NCBI RefSeq assembly: GCF_902498805.1 | Contig: NZ_LR701574.1 | Location: 1 to 64,000, forward strand | DNA length: 64,000 bases | Direction of reading: 5' to 3' | Origin: Imperialibacter sp. EC-SDR9 | GTDB taxonomy: Bacteria; Bacteroidota; Bacteroidia; Cytophagales; Cyclobacteriaceae | In this document: positions 52,188 through 62,425 of the stretch, piece by piece | Position numbering within the stretch: the stretch's first letter is position 1 | Layout: each line of letters begins with the position of its first letter | Made by a program: the position numbers and the translations under genes | The notes under the pieces: generated by a model | The model's input: the letters and a program-made list of their open reading frames with translations, nothing else | What the model was told of the DNA's origin: nothing | The model's database searches: none

Positions 52188-53309
52188 TTGAAGTTATTTA
52201 AGCTTATTTTTATTCTTTTTGGTGTATGGATACTTTGCGCCGAGACTGCGCTTGGGCAAAAACCTGGATTTGTACCTCCACCACGCCGAAAGTCGAGCGA
52301 CCTTTACAGAAACCCTGTGAGGGTGATGCTCAATCAGTTTTCTATCACCGGAACAACTGGTTATGGCCTGGCCATGTACAGCCATGAGCTTAACAATGTT
52401 TATTTCTATCAGTCGCAAAGCAATCAAATCATCGTTCCTATTGTTGATGGAGAGCCTGCCCCAACAGGAGTAATAGCAGGCAATAGCAACTGGTTCAACA
52501 GAAGCACCTACGGAGACACCCTGGATCTGACAAATTATTTTGAAGTGCCATACAGGCCTTTAGACGAGCCTGTATTCAATCCCGAGCTAAGGAGAGAGTT
52601 CAGTATGGCAACCGACACCATGCCATTGAAGTTTAGGTCATTGTCGCACAGTATCCCCATAGGAGTGGTTGTACATTTCAACTATCAGAATTTCCGGGCA
52701 GGAGCGGGGGCAACATTTGAAAGGCAGTATTTCACCTCTTTTAAGCCGACCGCTTTTAAAGAAACGATCCGGCCTTTCGAACCGGAGGTGTCTCCGGTGT
52801 TCTTCCAAAGGTATTTTGTCACGGTGGGCTACAAGTTCTACGATTTCTGGAGCTATTCTTTTGCCGGTGAAGCACAAATAGGCGTTTTGCGTGGGGGAGG
52901 TAAAATAAAAGGTGAGCAGCCCATTTATGACTATGCTGTGATACAGCGGGGGGCTTTCTTTAATTTGGGGGTTTCAATTGAAAAGAACCTTTCTGAGTAT
53001 TTCAGGGTAATTGTGAAGCCCTCTTTTGACTACCACACATTCAATACCAACCTCGAAGAAGCCGGTATTGCTATTCCACATAAGCAGCAAACGTTCTTTA
53101 TTCAAGCTGGTGTTTCTATCAATATTCCTGATATCCGGCGTTGCCCTTTGCCTTCCTGTGCCATTCAGTTGAAGCATGCACACAATGGCAACAACGAAAT
53201 TGTAAGAGGCCAGCCCATCACAAAACATCAGAATCCAAAAATGGGGCAAAACCATAGAAAACTCTTCCGCTACAAGTGGAAAAACCGCAATAAAATTGAG
53301 CCTTATTAG
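52188..53309 (+). CDS. putative outer-membrane protein with basic Cys-containing tail
   Basis: About 373 residues. No ATG is available; a TTG at 52188 gives a signal peptide (LKLFKLIFILFGVWILCAETALGQ) and an earlier TTG at 52155 would add 11 residues. Middle part (about 45-310) has beta-strand alternation like a barrel (FSITGTTGYGLAMYSHEL, VTVGYKFYDFWSYSFAGEAQIG). After what looks like the barrel end (FFIQAGVSINIP) comes an unusual roughly 60-residue tail, RRCPLPSCAIQLKHAHNG then very basic, ending EPY. I recall similar tails in Cytophagales proteins but no function. Ends 100 bp before gyrA. Confidence 0.75.
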   Translation: MKLFKLIFILFGVWILCAETALGQKPGFVPPPRRKSSDLYRNPVRVMLNQFSITGTTGYGLAMYSHELNNVYFYQSQSNQIIVPIVDGEPAPTGVIAGNSNWFNRSTYGDTLDLTNYFEVPYRPLDEPVFNPELRREFSMATDTMPLKFRSLSHSIPIGVVVHFNYQNFRAGAGATFERQYFTSFKPTAFKETIRPFEPEVSPVFFQRYFVTVGYKFYDFWSYSFAGEAQIGVLRGGGKIKGEQPIYDYAVIQRGAFFNLGVSIEKNLSEYFRVIVKPSFDYHTFNTNLEEAGIAIPHKQQTFFIQAGVSINIPDIRRCPLPSCAIQLKHAHNGNNEIVRGQPITKHQNPKMGQNHRKLFRYKWKNRNKIEPY

Positions 53310-53375
53310 GTCATGAAAATGATCACTTATCCATTGCATTTTTTTTAGTCGTCAACAATAATTTTAACTAACTTG

Positions 53376-53395
53376 CGCTCTGTTTTTTCGGAGCG
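53376..53395 (+). promoter_or_regulatory. hairpin in the gyrA leader
   Basis: CGCTCTG/CGGAGCG (one G-T pair) with a TTTTTT loop, 14 bp before the gyrA start codon. Upstream TAACTTGC (53369-53376) is one base off the -7 box. May tie gyrA expression to RNA structure or be fortuitous. Confidence 0.3.
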
Positions 53396-53409
53396 TTTGA
53401 ACATAATTT

Positions 53410-55962
53410 ATGGCAGAAGAAGACAAGTCAAATATCATCCCAATTAATATTGAAGATGAGATGCGGGGTGCCTACATCGACTACTCCATGTCGGTGATTA
53501 TTTCCAGGGCACTTCCCGACGTTAGGGATGGTCTTAAACCGGTTCACAGAAGGGTGCTTTTCGGCATGCTTGATCTTGGTGTGAACTACAACAAGGCATA
53601 TAAGAAGTCGGCGAGAATAGTAGGTGAGGTACTGGGTAAGTATCACCCTCATGGTGACTCGTCGGTGTACGATACCATGGTACGTATGGCTCAGGATTGG
53701 TCATTGCGCTATCCGCTGGTCGATGGTCAGGGTAACTTTGGTAGTGTCGATGGCGATTCACCGGCGGCCATGCGTTACACTGAAGCACGACTGAAAAGAA
53801 TTGCAGAAGAACTGCTTGCAGACATCAACAAGAATACGGTTGATTTTCAGCCCAATTTTGACGACTCGCTGGAAGAGCCTACTGTGCTACCCGGTAAGTT
53901 TCCTAACCTGCTGGTGAATGGAAGTAGCGGGATTGCCGTAGGTATGGCTACCAATATGGCCCCTCACAACCTGAGTGAGGTGGTGGATGGCACTATTGCC
54001 TATATCGACAACAAAGAGATTACTGTTGAGGAGCTGATCAAGTACGTAAAGGCACCTGATTTCCCAACCGGGGGCATCATATATGGCTACTCAGGAGTAA
54101 GAGCTGCGCTTGAAACAGGCCGGGGCAGAGTGGTGATGCGTGCCAAAGCTGAAATCGAGGCAATGCCGTCTGGCAGAGAGCAAATCATCGTTACGGAAAT
54201 TCCTTACCAGGTCAACAAGGCCTCGATGATTGAAAAAACTGCCGCATTGGTAAACGAAAAGAAGATAGAAGGTATATCTGACATCCGTGACGAATCGGAC
54301 AGGGACGGCTTCAGGATCGTTTATGAGCTAAAAAGAGATGCGGTTGCCAATATCGTACTCAACAAGCTGTACAAATATACTCAGCTTCAGACTTCATTTG
54401 GAGTAAACAATGTGGCGCTTGTTAAAGGACGTCCGCAAACGCTCAACCTCAAAGACCTGATTCACTATTTTGTTGAACACAGGCATGAGGTGGTGATCCG
54501 AAGAACACAGTTTGAGCTGGATGAGGCTGAAAAGCGTGCCCATATCTTGCTGGGTTACCTTATTGCTTTGGACAATCTGGACGAAGTAATCAACCTGATT
54601 CGCTCATCAAGGGATCCTGACACGGCGAAAACGGGGTTGATGGAGAAGTTTGGCCTGAGCGAAATACAAGCCAAGGCCATTCTGGAAATGAGACTTCAGC
54701 GCCTTACAGGCATGGAGCGTGAGAAAATCCAGAAGGAGTACGATGAAGTAATGGCGCTGATCGACAGGCTGAAGGAAATTCTGGAGAAAGAAGAGCTTCG
54801 TATGGGCATTATCAAAGACGAGCTCCTCGAAATGAAGGATAGATATGGTGATGAGCGTCGCACGGCCATTGAAATGGTTGGGGATGAATTCACCATGGAG
54901 GATATGATCGCCGACGATGAAATGGTCATTACCATTTCACATCAGGGCTATATCAAGCGTACACCCCTTGTTGAGTACCGGACACAGGGTAGAGGTGGAG
55001 TTGGCTCGAGAGGAGTGACTATGAAGGACGATGATTTCCCTGAGCACCTTTTTGTAGCTACAGCTCACAACTACCTGCTGATTTTCACGGCGCTGGGACG
55101 AGTGTTTTGGTTGAAAGTGTATGAAATTCCTGAAGGTGGTAAAGTAACCAAAGGAAGGGCGATACAGAACCTTATTAATATTGAGCCAAGTGATTCCGTA
55201 AGGACCGTTATTAACGTGAAGAATCTTTCTGATGCGGATTATATAAATAATAACTACATCATGATGTGTACTAAGTTAGGTACCATCAAGAAAACCTCGC
55301 TTGAAGCGTACTCAAGGCCAAGAACAAACGGTATCAACGCCATCAACGTGGTGGAGGGAGACCAGTTGCTAAGCGTGAGCCTTACCAATGGCGACAACCA
55401 TATAGTGATCGCCAAGAGCAAAGGAAAGGCAATCCATTTCCACGAATCAGATGTGAGAGCAATGGGACGGAATGCGACTGGAGTGAAAGGCGTTACCAGA
55501 GAAGGAGTCGACGATGTAGTAGTTGGCATGGTTGCTGTATCAAGGGAGGACACCAACCTGTTGGTGGTTTCTGAAAAGGGCTATGGTAAGCGTTCTTCAA
55601 TCGAAGACTACCGCATTACCAAGCGTGGAGGAAAAGGTGTTAAAACCATCAACATCACAGAAAAGACTGGTTCGCTGGTGGCTATTAAAGAGGTTGTGGA
55701 TAGCGATGACCTGATGATTGTGAACCGTTCGGGTATCACCATCAGGATTTCGGTAGAGGTGCTGAGAGTGATGGGACGAAACACCCAGGGAGTGAGACTT
55801 ATTAAGCTCAACGATACTGATGCGATTGCTTCGGTAGAGAAAATTGAAGCCATTGAGGAAGATGAAATAGCGGAAGAGGGTGGTGAAGTCGACGGCGAAA
55901 ACACAAGTTCTGAAGCGTCAGAGGCTGAAAACGCTAATAACGATGAGCCACAAGACGAATAA
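53410..55962 (+). CDS. gyrA: DNA gyrase subunit A
   Basis: 850 residues. It breaks and rejoins DNA through Tyr123 ([10 protein letters not shown]) and with GyrB adds negative supercoils. The quinolone-resistance region reads [20 protein letters not shown] with Ser84 and Asp88 (E. coli 83 and 87), the susceptible residues. The C-terminal half holds the six-bladed wrapping domain with a GyrA-box-like KRGGKGV near residue 740, and ends in a very acidic tail ([15 protein letters not shown]...). Normal length for Bacteroidota. Separated from the next gene by about 77 bp. Confidence 0.97.
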   Translation: MAEEDKSNIIPINIEDEMRGAYIDYSMSVIISRALPDVRDGLKPVHRRVLFGMLDLGVNYNKAYKKSARIVGEVLGKYHPHGDSSVYDTMVRMAQDWSLRYPLVDGQGNFGSVDGDSPAAMRYTEARLKRIAEELLADINKNTVDFQPNFDDSLEEPTVLPGKFPNLLVNGSSGIAVGMATNMAPHNLSEVVDGTIAYIDNKEITVEELIKYVKAPDFPTGGIIYGYSGVRAALETGRGRVVMRAKAEIEAMPSGREQIIVTEIPYQVNKASMIEKTAALVNEKKIEGISDIRDESDRDGFRIVYELKRDAVANIVLNKLYKYTQLQTSFGVNNVALVKGRPQTLNLKDLIHYFVEHRHEVVIRRTQFELDEAEKRAHILLGYLIALDNLDEVINLIRSSRDPDTAKTGLMEKFGLSEIQAKAILEMRLQRLTGMEREKIQKEYDEVMALIDRLKEILEKEELRMGIIKDELLEMKDRYGDERRTAIEMVGDEFTMEDMIADDEMVITISHQGYIKRTPLVEYRTQGRGGVGSRGVTMKDDDFPEHLFVATAHNYLLIFTALGRVFWLKVYEIPEGGKVTKGRAIQNLINIEPSDSVRTVINVKNLSDADYINNNYIMMCTKLGTIKKTSLEAYSRPRTNGINAINVVEGDQLLSVSLTNGDNHIVIAKSKGKAIHFHESDVRAMGRNATGVKGVTREGVDDVVVGMVAVSREDTNLLVVSEKGYGKRSSIEDYRITKRGGKGVKTINITEKTGSLVAIKEVVDSDDLMIVNRSGITIRISVEVLRVMGRNTQGVRLIKLNDTDAIASVEKIEAIEEDEIAEEGGEVDGENTSSEASEAENANNDEPQDE

Positions 55963-56039
55963 TTCTAAATGATTTGTAAATTTGTTCAATCGAACCAACC
56001 AAAGGAAATAAACTAAAACTGCAAAAGAAGATTATCACT

Positions 56040-57236
56040 ATGAAAAACATGCTGTTACTTCTCGCTGGTGTGCTTTTGTTCACGGCGAGTTATGCTCAAA
56101 AAGGCAATGTGGTGAAGGCTGAAAGTCTCCTTAATAAAGGAGATGTTGCTGGCGCCAAAGCCGAGATAGATGTTGCTGTTACTATTGAAAAGAATGCAAG
56201 TAAGAGTAAGACCTTTCTTACAAAAGGGAAAATTTATAAGGCCATAGCAACGAGTGAAGATCCAGCAGTCAGTGGACTTATGGGGACAGAGGAGGCCATT
56301 GCTGAGGCTTCGGGAGCACTCAAAAAAGCATTGGCTATGGAGTCGGAAGGTTCGGTGAACTACAACTTTGCTGAATACGAAATAGAGGACTTTTGGAGCA
56401 AGTACCTGAATACAGGCGGAGAAGTTTATGGAGAAGAGGACTACAAAGGTGCGTATGAGAACTTTTACAAGGCATCTCTTATCAAGCCAACCGATTCACT
56501 GACGCTGTTTTATGCAGGTGTGGCGGCTCAACAGGCTGAGTTGACAGATGAAGCCATGACTGTGTATTACAAACTGATCGAGCAGGGCGACGCCAATGAG
56601 GACATCTATTCAACCATGGTGTACCTTGAGAGAAGCGAAAAGAAAAATGATGCTGCGGCTTTGGCACTTCTTGAAAAAGCGAAGGTGGCTTATCCTGAGA
56701 ATGCGGACTTCATGCGTGAAGAAATCAACATTCTTATCGCTATGAAAAAAGGCCCCGAGGCCATTGAGAAGCTGAAAGGTGCTATTGAAAAGGAGCCAGA
56801 CAATGCTTCGCTTTACCTTAATTTGGCTGTTCTTTATGATAACTTGAGCGTGGGCACTGAGGAAGCGGGAAATGCTGCTGAAACGCAGGATTTGATAGCT
56901 AAAGCTCAGACAAATTATGAAAAAGCACTGGCTATCGAGCCTGGTAACTATGTTGGGAACTTCAACCTCGGCGTTATCTGGGTGAACAGAGCCAAAGTAT
57001 ACTACGACAAGGCGAGAGCCATGGATTTGAAAACCTATCAGAAAGAAGGCGGTAAGCTGGTGGAAGAAGGTGATAAGGTATTGGCCAAATCATTGCCTTA
57101 TCTTGAGGCGGCCCACGTTTCTGAGCCTGAAGACTGTTCAGTAATGGGGCCCCTAATGTCGGTGTACACACAATTGAAGAAGAATGCGAAGGCAGAAGAA
57201 ATTGCTGATGCACAAGATGCTGCTGGCTGTAACTAA
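56040..57236 (+). CDS. secreted TPR protein
   Basis: 398 residues with a signal peptide (about 1-20, ending SYAQ). Several TPR-type helical repeats (GDVAGAKAEIDVAVTIEKNAS; TSLYLNLAVLYDNLSVG-like; YEKALAIEPGNYVGNFNLGVIWVNRAKVYY). A Cys-Asn end. Similar proteins in Cytophagales are annotated only as TPR proteins. Follows gyrA and ends at a strong terminator. Probably a periplasmic interaction scaffold. Confidence 0.88.
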   Translation: MKNMLLLLAGVLLFTASYAQKGNVVKAESLLNKGDVAGAKAEIDVAVTIEKNASKSKTFLTKGKIYKAIATSEDPAVSGLMGTEEAIAEASGALKKALAMESEGSVNYNFAEYEIEDFWSKYLNTGGEVYGEEDYKGAYENFYKASLIKPTDSLTLFYAGVAAQQAELTDEAMTVYYKLIEQGDANEDIYSTMVYLERSEKKNDAAALALLEKAKVAYPENADFMREEINILIAMKKGPEAIEKLKGAIEKEPDNASLYLNLAVLYDNLSVGTEEAGNAAETQDLIAKAQTNYEKALAIEPGNYVGNFNLGVIWVNRAKVYYDKARAMDLKTYQKEGGKLVEEGDKVLAKSLPYLEAAHVSEPEDCSVMGPLMSVYTQLKKNAKAEEIADAQDAAGCN

Positions 57237-57261
57237 TATTGTTTGACTTCGGTCGAAAAAG

Positions 57262-57292
57262 GCCCCGCTGGAGATACCGGCAGGGCTTTTTT
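57262..57292. terminator. bidirectional terminator between TPR gene and dnaE2-like gene
   Basis: Ten-base arms GCCCCGCTGG (57262-57271) and CCGGCAGGGC (57277-57286) with one mismatch and one G-T pair, loop AGATA, six T after it and five T on the minus side. Serves both convergent genes; it overlaps the 3' end of the polymerase gene. Confidence 0.85.
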
Positions 57293-60200
57293 ATGCACTT
57301 TCCATTTTGATACTGGAAAGCAAAGCTTCCTTTTCCATTTCCGTCACCTCCAGACTATAGAAGCCAAATTCGTCAACTACTTTTCCTGTCAATCTGTAGA
57401 ACCCTTTGCCACGGAAGGGATACTTCCTGGCAACCTGTGGAAAGTGCGTGGTGTCAATGAAGTTGCCTTCCTGATCGATGAACGTGCCAAAGTGCATAGC
57501 GTCCCCCTTGAGAGTACTGGTGTTTTTTGTAGCTATAAGGTAGCCCAGCATTGTGACGGTCTTCCCGAGAAAGTTTGGAAATTGCGACGCCATGACCGGC
57601 TGAAAGGGAATATCTCGCAATAACAAAAATGGGTCGCAGAGGGGGTAGCCGAGTAGATCCAGCTCGTCAAATGCATTGTCCAGGGGGTCAACAGTTAAGG
57701 CAGGAAGCTCGAAGTCTTTGATTGATGGAAGTCCGAACAACTGCTGCTCTTGCATTTTGCTTTTGCCGCCGCCCATTTTACCAAACATATAGTGCGACTC
57801 CCAAAGCAGCCGCTGTTTAGTCTTTCCAGTATAGCGAAGGGCGCCAACTCGTAGCAGAAGTGCAAGCTGATCCAGCGAAATGCCTGTTCTGCTGACAAGG
57901 TCTTCCAGACATAGAAAGGCTCCTTTTTTGGCCCGACTACCCAGCACCCTCTCGATGGTGTTCACTTCCAGGTCTTTCACTGAGCTAAGCCCGATGGTGA
58001 CGGTCTTTTCTTTGATCGTCGTTTGGCTTTCGCTTTGATTCACGCAGGGAGCTTCGATAACGGCTCCATGCATTTTGGCTTCGTGGGCATAGAGCTCCGG
58101 CCTGTAGAATCCGCCACCGTTGTTGAGAGTGGCTACCATGTATTCCAGGGGGTAATATGCTTTCAGAAACAAGCTTTGGTAGCTTTCTACAGCGTATGAA
58201 GCCGAATGCCCTTTTGAAAAAGCGTAGCCGGCGAAGCTCTCAATCTGATGCCACACTTCTTCGGTCAATTTTCTTTCGTAGCCTTTTGCGGAACAATTGT
58301 TAAAGAACCGTTCCCTCACCTCCTGAAACTCTTCCCTTGATCGAAACTTGCCGGACATGCCCCGGCGCAATACATCTGCCTCGGCCAGCGACAGTCCTGC
58401 GAACATATGTGCCACTTTTATCACATCTTCCTGATAAACCATAATACCGTAGGTTTCAGGCATAATGTCCATCATCACCGGGTGGGCCTCTTTTCTTCGC
58501 TCTGGAAACCGGAAGCGGAGAATGTACTCCCTCATCATGCCCGACCGTGCCACGCCTGGTCGTATGATGGAACTGGCGGCCACCAACCCGAGGTAGTCTT
58601 CTACTTTTAGTTTTTTGAGCAGCATCCGCATAGCGGGCGATTCTACGTAAAAGCAGCCGATGGCTTTGCCCTCTCTAAGAAGCTCTTTCACCCTTTCATC
58701 CCGCTTGAATCTTTTGATATCGTGAATATCGATTTTTGGATCAGTCGGGTGGTTTTCGCTAATAATATTGATCGCTTCTTTTATTTTGCCCAGGCCACGC
58801 TGGCTTAGGATATCGAACTTGTATAGACCAACGTCTTCGGCAAGCACCATGTCGAACATGGTGGTGGGAAATCCTTTGGGGGGCAGGTGAGTAGCGGTGA
58901 AATACGTCATCGGTTTTTCACCGATAAGAATGCCCCCGGCGTGGATACTCAGGTGGCTGGGAAAATCGTGGATCAGCTGACTATAGCTCATGATTTTCTG
59001 GACCAGCGTATCGGGCACTTTCCCACTTTTTCGGCTGGTATTCATCTCCTCAATTTCGATGGAGGGAAGCCCAAACACCTTTCCTAACTCCCTGGCCACC
59101 GATTTGTATTGGAATGTGCTGTAGGTAGCCAGTAGAGCGGTGTTTGGAAAACGGTTGAAAATGTACTGAGTGATATCCTCTCTGTCTCTCCACGAAAAGT
59201 CGATGTCGAAGTCTGGAGGATTTGTTCTGTAAAGGTTAATGAAGCGCTCGAAGTAGAGATCAAGCTCAATCGGATCCACGTCGGTTATGTGAAGCAGATA
59301 GGCCACAATGCTGTTGGCACCGCTGCCCCGCCCGACGTAGAAGTAGTCTTTGCTGCGGGCGTACCGGAGAATGTCCCAGTTGATAAGAAAGTAGGCTACA
59401 AATCCCTTTGCACGGATAGTTTCCAGCTCTTTGTTGATGCGCTCCTGAATTTGTCGGGTGGGTTTTCCATAGCGATAGGAGACACCGTCCTGGCAAAGTT
59501 TGGAAATGAGCTGAAAGTCGTTTGCGTCGGAGCCGGTGTAGGTTTTTAGGTTTTGGTGGGGTCGGCCGTCACTGAAATCAAAAAATATCCCGGATTCACC
59601 GGCTATTCGTTTAGCATTGAGCAGCAGTTGTGGAGTTTCTTTGTAGATGGTTGCCAGCTCAGCAGGTGAGTAAAAACGGTCGACATCTCCGGCCACTTGC
59701 CAGGGTTCGAGCTTGCTCAGAAGGGCATTTTCAGCAATGGCTCTTAAAAGCCGATGTGTGTTGTAGTCTCTCTTGTGTCTGAATGTGGAAGTTGGCAATG
59801 CGATGAGCTTGTCTTTTGGAAGTGCCTCTTTCTGTAGGTGCAGATAGGTAACTTCATGCGGTTTGATGCCGACCCATTCATGAGGAAGCAAGTTGTGAAG
59901 GCTTTTTCTATAAATCTCCCACGGATAGATGACGGTGACATTTTGCCACGTTTGAGGCGCACCTCGGGGAATGGGGGGTGAGCCTTCTCTGAGGTGCTTT
60001 GAAAGGTGTTCGTTTATTTCCTGAAAGCCATCATTGTTCCTGGCGATGGCAACGTAGAGCTGCTGAAGGTGATTTCTGAAGTCAACCCCCAGAATGGGCC
60101 TGATGCCATATTTGGAGGCCTCCCTCACAAACTCAAGACACCCAGCCGTTGAATTGATGTCGGTCAGGCACAGTGTGAACACACCCTTTGTTCTGGCTTC

Positions 60201-60326
60201 TTCAAGGAGCTCGTTGGGGCTCATAGTGCCGTATTTGAAGCTATAGTAGGAGTGGACGTTCAGGTACAAGATGACGACGTTTAGATGCTTGGTGAAATTA
60301 CTATTTATTTTAGCTATTTCATTCAC
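57291..60326 (-). CDS. second DNA polymerase III alpha subunit (DnaE-type, translesion-like)
   Basis: Up to 1011 residues, shorter than a replicative DnaE (about 1150-1200). PHP domain at the start, then the polymerase palm with PDFDIDF (371-377) carrying two catalytic aspartates, GRGSGANSIVAYLL (about 333-346) and the HAGG/helix-hairpin-helix parts of the C-terminal region. The PHP metal site is degraded (NVHSYYS instead of HxHxxxS, TDI instead of TDH), so exonuclease proofreading is unlikely. Family relatives work with ImuB/DinB in mutagenic repair. The ATG at 60326 adds about 19 residues compared with relatives that begin at YLNVHSYYS; a TTG at 60269 is an alternative start. No imuB is in the window. 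Confidence 0.9.
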   Translation of the reverse strand: MNEIAKINSNFTKHLNVVILYLNVHSYYSFKYGTMSPNELLEEARTKGVFTLCLTDINSTAGCLEFVREASKYGIRPILGVDFRNHLQQLYVAIARNNDGFQEINEHLSKHLREGSPPIPRGAPQTWQNVTVIYPWEIYRKSLHNLLPHEWVGIKPHEVTYLHLQKEALPKDKLIALPTSTFRHKRDYNTHRLLRAIAENALLSKLEPWQVAGDVDRFYSPAELATIYKETPQLLLNAKRIAGESGIFFDFSDGRPHQNLKTYTGSDANDFQLISKLCQDGVSYRYGKPTRQIQERINKELETIRAKGFVAYFLINWDILRYARSKDYFYVGRGSGANSIVAYLLHITDVDPIELDLYFERFINLYRTNPPDFDIDFSWRDREDITQYIFNRFPNTALLATYSTFQYKSVARELGKVFGLPSIEIEEMNTSRKSGKVPDTLVQKIMSYSQLIHDFPSHLSIHAGGILIGEKPMTYFTATHLPPKGFPTTMFDMVLAEDVGLYKFDILSQRGLGKIKEAINIISENHPTDPKIDIHDIKRFKRDERVKELLREGKAIGCFYVESPAMRMLLKKLKVEDYLGLVAASSIIRPGVARSGMMREYILRFRFPERRKEAHPVMMDIMPETYGIMVYQEDVIKVAHMFAGLSLAEADVLRRGMSGKFRSREEFQEVRERFFNNCSAKGYERKLTEEVWHQIESFAGYAFSKGHSASYAVESYQSLFLKAYYPLEYMVATLNNGGGFYRPELYAHEAKMHGAVIEAPCVNQSESQTTIKEKTVTIGLSSVKDLEVNTIERVLGSRAKKGAFLCLEDLVSRTGISLDQLALLLRVGALRYTGKTKQRLLWESHYMFGKMGGGKSKMQEQQLFGLPSIKDFELPALTVDPLDNAFDELDLLGYPLCDPFLLLRDIPFQPVMASQFPNFLGKTVTMLGYLIATKNTSTLKGDAMHFGTFIDQEGNFIDTTHFPQVARKYPFRGKGFYRLTGKVVDEFGFYSLEVTEMEKEALLSSIKMESA

Positions 60327-60504
60327 AAGTACTATATATTTTAGTAAGCACTCCCAGGATTTGGATACACACCAGTGTGGCAGAGCGTTCCGCTTTATTC
60401 TAAATGGTGCGGATCCCAGAATAATATTTGCTACGAGCTATACTCAATAGCACAACTCCAAATAATTTGCTGTACCTTTGCAGCTTAATCTATATTAAGT
60501 TTTA

Positions 60505-62385
60505 ATGAGTATATTTTCTGAGCTTGGGTTATCAGAGCCCTTGCTAAGGGTTCTTCCCGAATTGGGGTTTGAATCTCCTTCTCCCATCCAACAACAGTCC
60601 ATTCCGTTATTAATAAGTGAGCCTATCGATTTTATTGGCCTTGCTCAAACGGGAACAGGAAAAACTGCGGCTTTTGGTTTGCCGCTGTTGGATCATGTGG
60701 ATAGTAGTGATCTTACCACACAGGCGTTGATAATAGCGCCCACACGTGAGTTGTGTCAGCAGATTGCGGCACAGCTTGTAGCATTTGCCAAGTATTATCC
60801 CAATTTACGTATTCAGACAGTCTATGGTGGAGCGCCAATTGGCCCTCAGATAAAAGCCATAAAAGCCGGAGTGCAGATCATTGTGGCAACTCCCGGCAGA
60901 CTCATCGACCTTATTGACAGAAAGGTGGTGAAAATTGAGACCATTGACATTGTTGTCCTTGATGAAGCGGACGAAATGCTCAACATGGGCTTTAAGGAAG
61001 ACATTGACGCCATTTTGTCTCATACGCCTGAAGAGAAAGCCACCTGGCTTTTTTCGGCTACCATGCCTCGTGAAATCAGATCGCTGATCAAGAAGTTCAT
61101 GAAGGATCCGGTAGAGGTTTCGGTGCAGTCGGGTAACGTGGTGAATACCAATATCGAACATCAGTATGCGGTGATCAGGGCGTCTGACAAAGCTGAAGTA
61201 CTACGCCGATTTATCGATTTTCAGCCGGATATGCTGGGTATCGTTTTTTGCCGTACTAAAATTGATACTCAGAACCTGGCAGTTGAGCTTACACAAAGTG
61301 GCTACCACGCCGAAGCAATTCACGGTGACCTATCACAACAACAGCGTGATCAGGTAATGAAGAAATTCAAAGCCCATGCCGTACGCTTGTTGATAGCTAC
61401 TGATGTGGCTGCCAGGGGCATTGATGTCAGCGATTTGAGCCATGTGATTCATTATTCGCTTCCCGATGATTCGGAATATTATACTCACCGGAGTGGTAGA
61501 ACAGCAAGGGCGGGTAAAACTGGTATTTCTCTTGCGTTGATCACGCACCATGACATCCGTAAGATTCGCTTCATTGAAAAGAAGCTGGGCATTGGGATGA
61601 AAAAGGTGCAGGTGCCGGCAGTCAGCCAGATATTGAATAGCAGGCTTGAGCACTGGGCTGACAAAGTAATGGAAACTGAGGTAAACGAAAGCCTCGACAT
61701 CAAAATTCACGAAAAGGTGGTAGCCATGTTTGCTGAGATGAACCAGGAAACCTTGCTTGCCAAGCTATTGTCCAGACAAATGGAGCTCATTGGCTATAAA
61801 GAAGTATCGGACAAGAACCTGAACGACGATCGTACCGGTGATCGGGGTAATGAGCGTGGCAATGACCGGGGCATGGAACGCCGGGGTGACCGCCGTGAAA
61901 GAGATGGCAGGAGAGATCGTAACGATTTCGGCAGCGAAAGAAGAAGCGACCGCAGAGACGAGCGTCCCGACAGGCGAAGCGACCGCCCTGATCGTGGCTT
62001 TGACAAGCCAGCCAGACCTGAAAGGCCTTCGAGACCTGAAAGAAGTGACAGGCCTGTGAGATCTGAGAGCAACGACCGGCCAGTGAGGTCGGAGAGACGG
62101 GAACGGACAAATAGTGAAACTGGTTCGGGACCAGCAGGTAAGGGTATGGATCGCTTTTTCATCAACATCGGAAGCATGGATCAGGTGAATAAGGGAGAAT
62201 TGCTCAAATTCATTTGTGACCAGACGAAACTAAGAAAGGACGATATTGGGCAGATCCAACTCAACAAGAGCCATTCGTTTTTCGAAGTGGACGCCAAGAG
62301 CGCCGGCAAAGTGGCGAACAGCTTCAAGGGGCTTGTTATCGACGGCCGGGAACTGAGAGTCAATAAAGACGAACCGAAAGGATAA
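60505..62385 (+). CDS. DEAD-box RNA helicase with RG-rich region and DbpA-like RNA-binding domain
   Basis: 626 residues, close to DeaD/CsdA. Helicase core (about 1-370): Q motif GFESPSPIQQQSIPLL, Walker A AQTGTGKT, PTREL, TPGR, DEAD, SAT, then FCRT, ATDVAARGIDV and HRSGRTARAG. A very Arg/Asp/Glu/Gly-rich disordered stretch (about 440-545) comes next, followed by a C-terminal DbpA-like RNA-binding domain (about 550-620, MDRFFINIGSMDQVNKGELLKFI). It unwinds RNA in ribosome assembly or at low temperature. Its own promoter region is shared with the divergent polymerase gene. Confidence 0.95.
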   Translation: MSIFSELGLSEPLLRVLPELGFESPSPIQQQSIPLLISEPIDFIGLAQTGTGKTAAFGLPLLDHVDSSDLTTQALIIAPTRELCQQIAAQLVAFAKYYPNLRIQTVYGGAPIGPQIKAIKAGVQIIVATPGRLIDLIDRKVVKIETIDIVVLDEADEMLNMGFKEDIDAILSHTPEEKATWLFSATMPREIRSLIKKFMKDPVEVSVQSGNVVNTNIEHQYAVIRASDKAEVLRRFIDFQPDMLGIVFCRTKIDTQNLAVELTQSGYHAEAIHGDLSQQQRDQVMKKFKAHAVRLLIATDVAARGIDVSDLSHVIHYSLPDDSEYYTHRSGRTARAGKTGISLALITHHDIRKIRFIEKKLGIGMKKVQVPAVSQILNSRLEHWADKVMETEVNESLDIKIHEKVVAMFAEMNQETLLAKLLSRQMELIGYKEVSDKNLNDDRTGDRGNERGNDRGMERRGDRRERDGRRDRNDFGSERRSDRRDERPDRRSDRPDRGFDKPARPERPSRPERSDRPVRSESNDRPVRSERRERTNSETGSGPAGKGMDRFFINIGSMDQVNKGELLKFICDQTKLRKDDIGQIQLNKSHSFFEVDAKSAGKVANSFKGLVIDGRELRVNKDEPKG

Positions 62386-62390
62386 AACAT

Positions 62391-62421
62391 AAAAAAAGCC
62401 TGGTATCGTCCAGGCTTTTTT
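62391..62421. terminator. bidirectional terminator
   Basis: GCCTGG (62398-62403)/CCAGGC (62410-62415) with loop TATCGT, A tract before and T tract after. Serves both the helicase gene and the convergent BNR gene, whose stop codon is at 62426. Confidence 0.9.
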
Positions 62422-62425
62422 GTTT

